From Desulfocucumis palustris (GTDB taxonomy: Bacteria; Bacillota; Desulfotomaculia; Desulfotomaculales; Desulfocucumaceae): 64,000 bases of DNA. This document shows positions 9,358-17,562 of this stretch, one piece after another. The stretch's first letter is position 1, and each line of letters starts with the position of its first letter. The translations under genes and the position numbers were made by a program. The stretch lies in the NCBI RefSeq assembly GCF_002933875.1, contig NZ_BFAV01000018.1, forward strand, positions 1 to 64,000, given 5' to 3'. Under the pieces are notes generated by a model. The model was not told the origin of the DNA and did no database searches. It worked only from the letters and a program-made list of their open reading frames with translations.

Positions 9358-10326
9358 TTATTGGGTTCTAAGGGACACTTCCCCGGCCACCAGTTGTTTT
9401 AGTGTTCCATCCGGTAATCTCAGCAAAAGGGCGCCGGTATCGTCCACATCTTCCGCCCAGCCCTCCAGGGTTTCTCTGACGGATGTAACCCGGACCGGGC
9501 AATTTAAGGTTACACAGTATTCCTTCCACTCCGCAAGCACGGGTTTAAATCCTTTATCCAACCAGACGCGGTACAACTGTTCAAATTGATACAGAAGTCT
9601 TTGCAGCAGAAGGCGCCTGGATACAAAGGCGCCGGTTTCTATTTTCAGTGAAGTGGCTATCTCCTTTAATTCCCCGGGAAAATCCGCAGTGTTGACATTC
9701 ACCCCCATTCCCACCACCAGATAATTCAGACGCTCCATTTCCGCACTCATTTCCGTCAGAATGCCGCAGAGCTTTTTACCGCCGATCAGTATATCATTTG
9801 GCCACTTAATGCCCGCCTTTATATGGCAAACCTCCTGAATGGCCCTGGCCAGGGCCACCGCCGCCAGCATGGTTACCGGCGGGGCCTCGGTGGGAGGTAA
9901 TTCAGGACGAAGTATCAACGAACAAAAAATCCCCAGATAGCGGGGAGCATACCACCCCCGGCCCATGCGTCCCCTGCCTCCGGTCTGTTCCTCGGCCACC
10001 ACCAGGGTGCCCTCCGCTCCCCCCCCGGCAGCTATTTCCCTGGCTGCCTGGTTAGTGGATGCGGTACTGTCAAAATAATAAACATTTCTTCCCAGAATAA
10101 CCGACTCCAGCCCGCAATATATTTCCTCCGGGTACAAACGGTCCGGAACGGCCACAAGACGGTAGCCCGAGTGGGTCTGGGAATCTATATCGTAACCCTC
10201 GGCCCTTAAGGCCTGAATATGCTTCCATATCGCGGTCCGGGAAACACCCATGCGTTTGCATATTTCCTCACCGGAAATGTAGCCGGGGGAATTCTCCCTG
10301 AGCAATCTTAAAACAGCGTTTTTCAC
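9358..10326 (-). CDS. birA: Biotin-protein ligase and biotin repressor
   Basis: Bifunctional protein: it makes biotinyl-AMP and transfers biotin to carrier proteins, and as a dimer represses biotin genes. 322 residues. The N-terminal winged helix (about 15-60, SGEEICKRMGVSRTAIWKHIQ) is present, so this is the regulatory class. The ligase core has STNQAAREIA, the GGRGRMGRGWYAP biotinyl-AMP loop, KWPNDI and GMGVNVN, then the small C-terminal domain. The start is GTG with a weak ribosome binding site. Likely targets are the bioY operator next door and the BCCP encoded at 23082. Confidence 0.95.
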   Translation of the reverse strand: MKNAVLRLLRENSPGYISGEEICKRMGVSRTAIWKHIQALRAEGYDIDSQTHSGYRLVAVPDRLYPEEIYCGLESVILGRNVYYFDSTASTNQAAREIAAGGGAEGTLVVAEEQTGGRGRMGRGWYAPRYLGIFCSLILRPELPPTEAPPVTMLAAVALARAIQEVCHIKAGIKWPNDILIGGKKLCGILTEMSAEMERLNYLVVGMGVNVNTADFPGELKEIATSLKIETGAFVSRRLLLQRLLYQFEQLYRVWLDKGFKPVLAEWKEYCVTLNCPVRVTSVRETLEGWAEDVDDTGALLLRLPDGTLKQLVAGEVSLRTQ

Positions 10327-10411
10327 TCTATCACCCGTACTTTTGCGTTTAAAGTAATTTTATGTTTCCGGGGACACTTCGTCAACATCAAAATATTTTT
10401 AAGGTTAACAA

Positions 10412-10473
10412 TGAGTCAAGGGGACAGTTCTCCTGACTCAACAAGTTCAGTCAGGAACCGTCCCCTTGACTCA
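10412..10473. repeat. Palindromic repeat with GGGGAC/GTCCCC arms
   Basis: TGAGTCAAGGGGACAGTTCTCCTGACT and AGTCAGGAACCGTCCCCTTGACTCA form a long imperfect inverted repeat around a loop of about ten bases, placed in the gap between nadC and birA. The arms have the GGGGACGGTTC.TGACT form common to dispersed palindromes in many Firmicutes and related to the repeats at 404-472 and 15356-15421. It may also act as a terminator between the two genes. Confidence 0.7.
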
Positions 10474-10480
10474 CAAAAGG

Positions 10481-11353
10481 TTATTTAATATTTGACAAAT
10501 ATCCCGGAATTGGTTTCATTTCCCCGATATCCAGGCTTATATCCAATGATCTGAAGGAATGGGTGATGGAGCCGACGGATATATAGTCAATGCCTGTTTT
10601 AGCCACAGCTATTATGGTTTCTTCGTTAATCCCGCCGGATGCCTCCAGCAGCGCCCGGCCGTCCACAAGCTCAACCGCCCGGCTCATGTTTTCAACATCC
10701 ATATTGTCAAGCATTATTATGTCCGCCCCGGCTTTTAACGCTTGCTGAACGCCCTCCAGGGTTTCCACTTCCACCTCTATCTTCATGGAAAAGAAAGCCG
10801 CTTCCCGGGCAAGTTCCACAGCCCGGGCAATGCTGCCGGCAACCTTAATGTGATTGTCTTTGATCAACACGGCGTCGTATAAACCAAAGCGGTGATTATA
10901 ACCCCCGCCAACCCTTACAGCGTATTTTTCCAGTATGCGCAATCCCGGAGTGGTCTTCCTGGTATCCACCAGGCGGGCCTTTTCATTTTTGATCAGGGAG
11001 GCAAGATAGTTCGTTTTAGTGGCAATGCCGGACATCCTCTGTAAAAAGTTAAGGGCTACCCTTTCCCCGGTTAAAACCGCCCGGGCGTCTCCCTCCACCC
11101 TGGCCAGCAGTTGTCCTTTTTCAACCCTTTCGCCGTCCCTGGCCCTGGGCTGGAAGGAAATATCACCGTTCAGATGACGAAAAACAGCCTCGGCAACGAA
11201 AAGACCGGCCACCACCCCATTTTCCTTAGCCTGGATAAAGCCTATAGTGGTGTACCCTTCTGGTACTATACTCTCCGTGGTTATATCCCCGGTGCCAATA
11301 TCCTCCAGCAGGGCCCGATCAACAATCTCTTTAATTACAACATCCTTCTGCAC
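10481..11353 (-). CDS. nadC: Nicotinate-nucleotide pyrophosphorylase (carboxylating)
   Basis: Converts quinolinate and PRPP to nicotinate mononucleotide. 290 residues. Family motifs seen: DITTESIVPEG near the N-terminus, TGERVALNFLQRMSGIAT, DTRKTTPGLRILEKYAV, GGGYNHRFGLYDAVLIKDNH and EASGGINEETI. Start is GTG nine bases after GGAGG. It lies 76 bases after nadB in a nadA-nadB-nadC operon, so the whole quinolinate route from aspartate is encoded together. The palindrome at 10412-10473 follows the stop. Confidence 0.96.
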   Translation of the reverse strand: MQKDVVIKEIVDRALLEDIGTGDITTESIVPEGYTTIGFIQAKENGVVAGLFVAEAVFRHLNGDISFQPRARDGERVEKGQLLARVEGDARAVLTGERVALNFLQRMSGIATKTNYLASLIKNEKARLVDTRKTTPGLRILEKYAVRVGGGYNHRFGLYDAVLIKDNHIKVAGSIARAVELAREAAFFSMKIEVEVETLEGVQQALKAGADIIMLDNMDVENMSRAVELVDGRALLEASGGINEETIIAVAKTGIDYISVGSITHSFRSLDISLDIGEMKPIPGYLSNIK

Positions 11354-11429
11354 GGGGGAAAACCTCCTTGAAACACTTTATTGTTATCTTATTTCCTTTA
11401 GGGTCGCCCGGTATACGGGCGCCGTAAAA

Positions 11430-13025
11430 CTATCTGCGGATTATTACGTGTTTTAGCCATCTTTCCACCGGCTGGGGAAAATCCATCCGGTAATGGCCGC
11501 CACGGCTTTCTGTTCGCATTAGCGCCGCCTCGGCCACAAGATGTCCCACTTCAAGCATGTTTTTCACTTCAATCTCGAAGGGGCTGACTGCGTTATAGCG
11601 GTTTATGTAGCCCATACCTTCCAGTGTCCCCAGAGCCTTCAGCAATCCCTGGGCGGTTCGCACAGGGCCTGCGTACTGCGACATAAGCACTTTTATATCC
11701 TTGCGCACGGTGGTGTAATCTATTTCACTTTCACTTGATTGCGGCAATAATTGTTCGTTAATAAAATAACACTTATTGTCCCGGAAATCGATATTCCTCT
11801 TTTTAACCCACTCCACAATACGCCCGCCAAAAACCAGGCCGTCCAGCAGGGAATTACTGGCCAGCCGATTGGCCCCGTGAACGCCCAGGCAGGCTGTTTC
11901 ACCGCAGGCGTACAGGCCGTTAATGCTGGTTTCACCGTTCAGGTTTGTCTTTACCCCGCCCATCATGTAATGGGCAAAGGGCGCCACGGGTATTGGCTCG
12001 CTGGTAATGTCCAGCCCATAACTGGCGCATGTTTTCATTATGGTGGGAAATCTTTCGTTAATCAAGTCCACGGGCAAATGAGACAGATCTAAAAATACTC
12101 TCTGGGAAGCGGTTGTATCCATTTCGGACAGAATAGCCCGCACCACAATATCCCTGGGGGCCAATTCAGCCAGGGGATGATAACGCGGCATAAAACGGTC
12201 TCCGTACCTGTTTCTAAGATAAGCCCCTTCCCCGCGCACAGCCTCCGATATGAGAAATCTTGGAGCCCCGGGCAAATACAATACGGTGGGATGGAACTGG
12301 ATAAATTCCATGTCCATAACCTCCGCCCCGGCCCTGTAAGCAATGGCAATGCCGTCACCGGTGGCCACATCGGGGTTGGTGCTGTGTTCATACAGCTGGC
12401 CCAGCCCTCCGGTGGCCAGGATTACCGCCTTGCCCCAAAACACTTTTAAATCGTTGTTCCGGCAATTCATGGCCAACACACCGTGGCAGACGTTTTCCTT
12501 AACCAGCAGGTCCACAGCCAGATGATTTTCCAGCACCCGGATATTGCCGTCACCGCGCACCCTTTCGGTCAAAGCCCTCTGTATCTCCGCCCCGGTGGCA
12601 TCGCCGCTGGCATGCAGTATTCGCCGGCGGCTGTGGGCACCCTCCCGGGTAAGGGCAAATTTCCCGTCTTTGCGGTCAAAATTGGCCCCCATTTCAATAA
12701 GGTCCCTAACCCGGTCCGGTCCTTCATTAACCAGAATACTCACGGCCTCCCGGTCACAAAGCCCTGCTCCCGCCGATAACGTGTCCTCCAGGTGCAGCTC
12801 CGGGGAGTCCGAGGTGCTCAAAGCCGCCGCTATACCGCCCTGAGCCTTGTCCGTGTTACTGTCATCCGCGGCGTGCTTGGTAAGAAGCACCACTCTCGCT
12901 CCGCTTCTGCTAGCCGCGTATGCAGTATACAACCCGGCTATGCCGCTCCCGATGACTACATACTCGTATTCATCCTGGGGCAACTGCCGGGTATCAAAAT
13001 TCATCACATATGACGGGGCCATCAT
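11430..13025 (-). CDS. nadB: L-aspartate oxidase
   Basis: FAD enzyme oxidising aspartate to iminoaspartate for quinolinate synthesis; it can use fumarate in anaerobes. 531 residues. The N-terminal dinucleotide-binding motif is VVIGSGIAGLYTAYAA, followed by DSNTDKAQGGIAAAL, the active-site region TREGAHSRRRILHASGDATG, EFIQFHPT, HYMMGGVKTN and HGANRLASNSLLDGLVFG. A fumarate-reductase-type C-terminal helical domain ends the protein. Tandem ATGs at 13025 and 13022 follow GGGGGAAAT; the second has the better spacing. It starts 10 bases after the nadA stop. Confidence 0.96.
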   Translation of the reverse strand: MMAPSYVMNFDTRQLPQDEYEYVVIGSGIAGLYTAYAASRSGARVVLLTKHAADDSNTDKAQGGIAAALSTSDSPELHLEDTLSAGAGLCDREAVSILVNEGPDRVRDLIEMGANFDRKDGKFALTREGAHSRRRILHASGDATGAEIQRALTERVRGDGNIRVLENHLAVDLLVKENVCHGVLAMNCRNNDLKVFWGKAVILATGGLGQLYEHSTNPDVATGDGIAIAYRAGAEVMDMEFIQFHPTVLYLPGAPRFLISEAVRGEGAYLRNRYGDRFMPRYHPLAELAPRDIVVRAILSEMDTTASQRVFLDLSHLPVDLINERFPTIMKTCASYGLDITSEPIPVAPFAHYMMGGVKTNLNGETSINGLYACGETACLGVHGANRLASNSLLDGLVFGGRIVEWVKKRNIDFRDNKCYFINEQLLPQSSESEIDYTTVRKDIKVLMSQYAGPVRTAQGLLKALGTLEGMGYINRYNAVSPFEIEVKNMLEVGHLVAEAALMRTESRGGHYRMDFPQPVERWLKHVIIRR

Positions 13026-13034
13026 ATTTCCCCC

Positions 13035-13958
13035 TTATTTTATAGCCAGCATCCTCTCCAGACAATTAAGCGCCCTTTCTCTTATCTCCGGAGCCACGGT
13101 TATTTGCGGCTCCATGGTAACCAGTGAGCGGTGCACCTTATCCAGAGTGGTTGCTTTCATGTTGGGACAAACCAGTTTGTCCGAAGCGGGATAAAACTTT
13201 TTATCCGGATATCTCTTGTGGAACTGATGCAAAATACCCTTTTCCGTACAGATTATGAATTCATTTGCCGCACTTTCCCCGGCGTAACGAAGCATGCCGG
13301 TGGTACTGGCCACCGCATCGGCAAGTTCCACAACATCGGGCCGGCATTCCGGGTGCACCAGTACTTCCGCTCCGGGATGCTCCTCTTTCGCCGCAACAAC
13401 TTCAGCCCGGGAAAGTCTTTCATGGGTGGTGCAATAACCTTCCCATACGGTTATGTTATTCCTGCCCGATTTTTTGGCCACATAGTCCCCCAGGTTCTTA
13501 TCGGGTATGAAAAGCACTGGCTTGTCCCGGGGTATTGAGTTGATTACTTTAACCGCGTTGGCGGAAGTGCAGGCAATGTCGCTTTCAGCCTTTACCTCCG
13601 CTGAAGTGTTCACGTAACAGACCACCACAGCCCCCGGCATTTTCTCTTTCCTGGCCTTTAATGAAGCGGCGTCCACCATGTCGGCCATGGGGCACCCCGC
13701 CTGCTGCTCGGGCAGCAGCACAATTTTATCTGGAGATAAAATAAAAGCGCTTTCAGCCATAAAATGAACGCCGCAAAAAACAATGACTTCGGCATCTGTT
13801 TCCGCGGCCCGGCGGGATAGTTCCAGTGAATCTCCTACAAAATCCGCCACTTCCTGAATTTCAGGGCGCTGGTAAACGTGGCTTAATATAATGGCCCGGC
13901 GCTGTTTCTTTAAAACTTTGATTTCTTCCATCAACTGCTGAATCTTATCCTGGTCCAT
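13035..13958 (-). CDS. nadA: Quinolinate synthase NadA
   Basis: Condenses iminoaspartate with dihydroxyacetone phosphate to quinolinate, using a [4Fe-4S] cluster. 307 residues from the ATG at 13958, which has AAAGGAG nine bases upstream. Conserved segments are ILSHVYQRPEIQEVADFVGDSLELSR, FCGVHFMAESA, ACTSANAV, PECRPDVVELAD and LVCPNMKATTL; the three conserved cysteines that would hold the cluster are present. It is the first gene of nadABC. A weak promoter-like TGGAAA-17-TATAAT occurs about 50 bases upstream on the minus strand. Confidence 0.96.
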   Translation of the reverse strand: MDQDKIQQLMEEIKVLKKQRRAIILSHVYQRPEIQEVADFVGDSLELSRRAAETDAEVIVFCGVHFMAESAFILSPDKIVLLPEQQAGCPMADMVDAASLKARKEKMPGAVVVCYVNTSAEVKAESDIACTSANAVKVINSIPRDKPVLFIPDKNLGDYVAKKSGRNNITVWEGYCTTHERLSRAEVVAAKEEHPGAEVLVHPECRPDVVELADAVASTTGMLRYAGESAANEFIICTEKGILHQFHKRYPDKKFYPASDKLVCPNMKATTLDKVHRSLVTMEPQITVAPEIRERALNCLERMLAIK

Positions 13959-14108
13959 TATTGACAACTCCTTTACCACAATAAGCCATTATATACTTTA
14001 TTATACGGACATAAAGAGCCCTTTTCCACGGACTCATGAAATTATTCTAAACACCCCGGGCGAAAATTGTCAAGGGCCAAAAGAACCGGAAGGATTTTAC
14101 CGCAATTA

Positions 14109-14492
14109 CTATCCTATTTCTCCGGGATGCTCCACCTGCCGGATTTCCATCGCCCGGTTGTTCTGGTCCACCATTACCACCGTGGGTTTAAAACTTTTTG
14201 CCTCCTCCCTGGTGAGAAGGCAGTAGGAAATAATGATAACCGTATCTCCCGGCTGCACCAGACGGGCCGCCGCGCCGTTCAAACATATTACCCCGGAGTT
14301 TTTTGGCCCGGGAATTACATAGGTCTCAAACCTTGCCCCGTTATTATTGTTTACTATCTGCACCTTTTCATTTGGCAGTATGTCCGATTTTTCCAGCAGG
14401 GCGCTGTCTATGGTAATACTGCCCATGTAATTCAGATTGGCTTCCGTAACCCTGGCCCTGTGTATTTTTGACTTAAACATGTTAACCAGCAC
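14109..14492 (-). CDS. panD: Aspartate 1-decarboxylase
   Basis: Makes beta-alanine from aspartate for pantothenate. 127 residues. The self-cleavage site is NYMGSITID: with the GTG start at 14492 the serine is residue 25, the canonical position of the pyruvoyl-forming serine. [29 protein letters not shown] and SYCLL match the family. The GTG lies seven bases after GGAGG, which overlaps the 3' end of panC; only two bases separate the panC stop from this start, so translation is probably coupled. Confidence 0.95.
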   Translation of the reverse strand: MLVNMFKSKIHRARVTEANLNYMGSITIDSALLEKSDILPNEKVQIVNNNNGARFETYVIPGPKNSGVICLNGAAARLVQPGDTVIIISYCLLTREEAKSFKPTVVMVDQNNRAMEIRQVEHPGEIG

Positions 14493-14494
14493 AC

Positions 14495-15340
14495 CTACAC
14501 CTCCAAAACGGTATTGTCAATCAATCTGGTTTGCCCGAATCTCACCGCCAGAGCCAGCAGGGACGGGCCATCCATGGAATCGGCCGGAGATAAATCGGAG
14601 TATTTTCTTAATTCCACATAATCTATCAGAGCACCCGGGATGGAGGAAATCATTTCCCTTACCAGGCATACTATCTTTTGCGCATCCCTTTCTCCCTCTT
14701 CAACTGCCTTTGCCGCGGCTTCAAGGCTTTTATGAAGAATAACCGCCTTGCTTCTCTGCTCCGGCGTGAGGTACACATTACGGGAACTCATGGCCAGGCC
14801 GTCCGCCTCCCTTACTATGGGCACGGTCACCACCTCCAGAGGCATGTTCAGATCCTCCGCCATACGGCGAATGATCAGTACCTGCTGGGCATCCTTTTGA
14901 CCGAAAAAGGCTTTGTCCGGGAGCACTATATTGAACAGCTTGGTCACCACGGTGGCCACACCGCGAAAATGACCGGGCCTGGATTTGCCGCAAAGACAGT
15001 CCGTAAGGCTGTTTAAATCCACATAGGTGGTATAGCCGGAAGGGTACATTTCCTCCACCGGGGGATAGAATACCGCGTCAACCCCAACCTCTTCCGCCAG
15101 GGCATGATCCTTCTCAAAATCCCTGGGGTAGCGGTCCAGATCCTCATTGGGGCCGAACTGCATGGGATTGACGAATATGCTTATAACCACCACGTCGCAT
15201 TCTTTCTTTGCCTCCCGCATCAGCATCTGATGCCCATGGTGAAGGTAGCCCATGGTGGGAACGAAGCCTATGGTTTTGCCATTTTTCCTCTCCGCCCTGA
15301 CAAACTCCCTGATTTCCCTTATTTTACGGCAGACCAGCAT
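14495..15340 (-). CDS. panC: Pantothenate synthetase (pantoate-beta-alanine ligase)
   Basis: Joins pantoate and beta-alanine with ATP. 281 residues, normal length. It shows [16 protein letters not shown] (nucleotide-binding HxGH-type motif), [21 protein letters not shown], the [20 protein letters not shown] region and the MSSRNVYL (KMSKS-like) motif. ATG with AGGAGG eight bases upstream. A 66-base perfect palindrome separates it from panB upstream, which may affect the relative expression of panB and panCD. Confidence 0.96.
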   Translation of the reverse strand: MLVCRKIREIREFVRAERKNGKTIGFVPTMGYLHHGHQMLMREAKKECDVVVISIFVNPMQFGPNEDLDRYPRDFEKDHALAEEVGVDAVFYPPVEEMYPSGYTTYVDLNSLTDCLCGKSRPGHFRGVATVVTKLFNIVLPDKAFFGQKDAQQVLIIRRMAEDLNMPLEVVTVPIVREADGLAMSSRNVYLTPEQRSKAVILHKSLEAAAKAVEEGERDAQKIVCLVREMISSIPGALIDYVELRKYSDLSPADSMDGPSLLALAVRFGQTRLIDNTVLEV

Positions 15341-15355
15341 CCTGTATCCTCCTAC

Positions 15356-15421
15356 GGGGTCAGGCTATTAACTTATTAACTTATTGCACGCAATAAGTTA
15401 ATAAGTTAATAGCCTGACCCC
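15356..15421. repeat. Perfect 66-base palindrome between panB and panC
   Basis: GGGGTCAGGCTATTAACTTA... pairs without mismatch with ...TAAGTTAATAGCCTGACCCC: two 32-base arms around two central bases. Within each arm TTATTAACTTATT is itself internally repeated (two TAACTTATT units). It fills the panB-panC gap exactly. It looks like a small mobile or REP-type element of the GGGGTCAGGC...GCCTGACCCC kind. Confidence 0.85.
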
Positions 15422-15428
15422 GGTCTTA

Positions 15429-16256
15429 TTACAGTTTCTCCAGTATTTCCTCATCCATGCCGAAACTATGCTCCGGGCCGGGGAAAGCTCTGCTTTCCAC
15501 TTCCTGGCGGTAAGCTTTAAAGGCATCCGTAATCTGATCGCTGAGCTGTGCATAGCGTTTGGCAAACTTCGGGGAACCCTCGCCGTACAATCCCAGCATG
15601 TCGTGGGCGACCAGCACCTGGCCGTCACAAACAGGACCCGCCCCTATGCCTATGGTGGGTATGTCCAGCTTTTCGGTGATCAGCCTGGCCAGGGCAGTGG
15701 GAACGCATTCAAGCACCACGGAGAAAACACCCGCCTCCTGAATGGCCAGGGCATCCTCAATTAATTTCCTGGCAGTGGCTTCATCTTTGCCCTGAACTTT
15801 ATACCCGCCAAGCTGGTTGACGGACTGCGGAGTCAATCCCAGATGGCCCATAACCGGAATACCGGCGTTGACCATGGCCCGGATGACGTCGGCCACCTCG
15901 GCCCCGCCCTCCAGTTTGACTGTCTGCGCGCCGCCCTCCTGAAGCAGGCGCCCGGCATTGCGAACGCTTTCCTCCCGGGAGAGATGATAGGAAAGAAACG
16001 GCATGTCCCCAACCACCATAGCCCGGGACACCCCCCTGGTAACAGCTTTTACGTGGTGCACCATATCATCCATGGTAACCGGTATGGTGGACCCGTACCC
16101 CAGCACCACATTGCCCATGGAGTCCCCCACCAGTATGGCGTCAATACCCGCGGCATCCACCAGTTTGGCCATGGGGAAATCATACGCGGTCAGCATGGTA
16201 ATGGGTTTTCCATCCTTTTTGGCTTTCCTGAAGTAGGCTGTAGTTACCCGTTCCAT
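15429..16256 (-). CDS. panB: 3-methyl-2-oxobutanoate hydroxymethyltransferase
   Basis: First committed step of pantothenate synthesis: adds a hydroxymethyl group from methylene-tetrahydrofolate to ketoisovalerate, giving ketopantoate. 275 residues with the hallmark blocks ITMLTAYDFPMAKLVDAAGID, LVGDSMGNVVLGY, DMPFLSYH, VKLEGGAE, GHLGLTPQSV, GGYKVQGK and VVLECVP. The ATG (AAAGGGGA upstream) lies inside the 3' end of the preceding DUF2520 gene, an overlap of 77 bases. The conserved N-terminus leaves no room for a later start. Confidence 0.96.
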   Translation of the reverse strand: MERVTTAYFRKAKKDGKPITMLTAYDFPMAKLVDAAGIDAILVGDSMGNVVLGYGSTIPVTMDDMVHHVKAVTRGVSRAMVVGDMPFLSYHLSREESVRNAGRLLQEGGAQTVKLEGGAEVADVIRAMVNAGIPVMGHLGLTPQSVNQLGGYKVQGKDEATARKLIEDALAIQEAGVFSVVLECVPTALARLITEKLDIPTIGIGAGPVCDGQVLVAHDMLGLYGEGSPKFAKRYAQLSDQITDAFKAYRQEVESRAFPGPEHSFGMDEEILEKL

Positions 16257-17136
16257 CTATTTTATCCCCTTTCAAAGTTTGGTTGATCCTATAGGCCTGC
16301 TGATCGTCAATGCTGCCTTTTTCCCGGGCTACCCGGGCCGTATAGCGGCCCAGAAGCCTGTACAGCTGCTCCTCTTCCCGGCCAACGGCGGCCAGGGCGG
16401 GCAGATGACCGGCAATGGTGGGTACGTCCCCCCTGGAAACAGGACCTGTCAGGGCCTGAACCGGGCCGACCTTGGCGATATTATTAATTGTTCCCTGAAT
16501 TAACGGGAATAACGCCTCGAAGGCCTCTTCCCGGGATAATCCAAACTGGTTGTACAGTCCCGTGCTGAAATGCATCAGGGAAACCAGGTAATTTGAAGCT
16601 ATGCAGGCGGCCGCGTGGTACAAGGCCTTGTCCCGGGCGTTAATATTAAAAGCCCGGCCCTCAAGATCAGCCACTATCCGCTCCGCCACCGGCATGGCCC
16701 TGCTGTCTCCCTCCAGGGCAAAATAGGAGCCCGGCAGGTTTTCCATGGCCGTGGTTACATCCGCAAAGGACTGCAGCGGGTGAATGGAAACCGGAAAAGC
16801 TCCCGCCTCTTTTACCCCGATCAGTTCATCCGAGGGATGGGCGCCGCTGGTATGGGCCACAATCTGGCCGGCCCTGAATCCTCCCCGCTCGGCAATAATT
16901 TCACTTATGTGGGGTATTTCCCTGTCCGGAGTAGTTATAAATACCAGATCGGCCTCCCCCGCGGCCTCTTCCGGCCTGACCCGGGCCGTGGCCCCGGTAC
17001 GGTCTGCCAGTTCCCTGGCGGATTCAATTCTGCGGCTGGCCACTGCGGCTATTTTATAGCCCCTGTCATGAAGCAGCAATCCCAGGGCACAGCCAACTTT
17101 GCCGGCTCCGATGATAGCTATGGACGGTTTTGTCAC
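16180..17136 (-). CDS. panG: Rossmann-like/DUF2520 reductase, candidate ketopantoate reductase
   Basis: 318 residues. The N-terminal NAD(P)-binding motif is IAIIGAGKVGCALG; the DUF2520 helical domain (about 130-290) includes ISIHPLQSF and ALYHAAACIASNYLV. It heads the operon panBCD. The pathway needs a ketopantoate reductase between PanB and PanC, and no PanE is seen here. Francisella PanG is described as an alternative ketopantoate reductase and, as I recall, belongs to this family, so the same role is likely; it is inferred from context, not shown. GTG start after AAAGGAG. The C-terminus runs 77 bases into panB. Confidence 0.7.
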   Translation of the reverse strand: MTKPSIAIIGAGKVGCALGLLLHDRGYKIAAVASRRIESARELADRTGATARVRPEEAAGEADLVFITTPDREIPHISEIIAERGGFRAGQIVAHTSGAHPSDELIGVKEAGAFPVSIHPLQSFADVTTAMENLPGSYFALEGDSRAMPVAERIVADLEGRAFNINARDKALYHAAACIASNYLVSLMHFSTGLYNQFGLSREEAFEALFPLIQGTINNIAKVGPVQALTGPVSRGDVPTIAGHLPALAAVGREEEQLYRLLGRYTARVAREKGSIDDQQAYRINQTLKGDKIDGTGNYSLLQESQKGWKTHYHADRV

Positions 17137-17200
17137 AAATACCAGCTCCTTTGCTTATTTACCCCATCTCCATTGATCTGTGGGCACAACCTGACGCAGG

Positions 17201-17235
17201 AAAATTAAAAAGCCCTCCGGTTAAACCCGAAAGGC
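17201..17235 (-). terminator. Leader terminator (attenuator candidate) before the pan operon
   Basis: On the minus strand GCCTTTCGG, GTTTAA loop, CCGGAGGGC (17212-17235, nine pairs including G-U) is followed by TTTTTAATTTT. No minus-strand gene lies upstream, because the next gene is the plus-strand amidohydrolase. The hairpin therefore sits inside the leader of the panG-panB-panC-panD operon, about 65 bases before its start codon. That position fits regulated termination. Confidence 0.65.
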
Positions 17236-17251
17236 AAAAAAAATCATCCTT

Positions 17252-17280
17252 CCGTCTCGGTCCGTCCCGGCTCCAAGCGG
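17252..17280 (-). promoter_or_regulatory. pan-motif-like RNA hairpin in the pantothenate operon leader
   Basis: On the minus strand the RNA folds as CCG-CUUGG-AG-CCG-GGA-CGG-A-CCGAG-A-CGG: three stacked helices with two single bulged adenosines on the 3' side. A stem-loop with two conserved bulged A residues upstream of pantothenate genes is the description of the known pan RNA motif. It lies just upstream of the leader terminator at 17201-17235. Whether it senses a metabolite is not known. Confidence 0.6.
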
Positions 17281-17361
17281 TACAATATGTAACTGTCAGT
17301 TAACCAAAAAACATACCTTAAGGTATAGTTCCTAAAAAAGATACTATCCTTCTCAAAAGTG

Positions 17362-17390
17362 ATTGTACCACAGCCCTGTAAGCATTACAA
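17362..17390 (-). promoter_or_regulatory. Promoter candidate for the pantothenate operon
   Basis: On the minus strand TTGTAA (17385-17390), 17 bases, TACAAT (17362-17367). It would produce a leader of about 215 bases containing the pan-like hairpin and the terminator before the GTG at 17136. Confidence 0.5.
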
Positions 17391-17516
17391 CAGCATTTAC
17401 AAACAAATCTGAATTTTTAACGCATTATTTTACAACTGCAATTACCTTTTCCAGGAAGCAGCGAGGCCCGATGATTAATGATTAAAATGTTTTTTAATAC
17501 TGTTCAATTAGTTTCC

Positions 17517-17531
17517 GTGATAAAATATCAC
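17517..17531. promoter_or_regulatory. Palindrome upstream of the amidohydrolase gene
   Basis: GTGATAAAATATCAC is a perfect 15-base inverted repeat 31 bases before the ATG of the amidohydrolase, overlapping a possible -10 element (TAAAAT). It is a candidate operator; no cognate regulator is identified. Confidence 0.4.
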
Positions 17532-17562
17532 AAAAGTTTTCTCCCGGGGGTTGGAAATCCAT

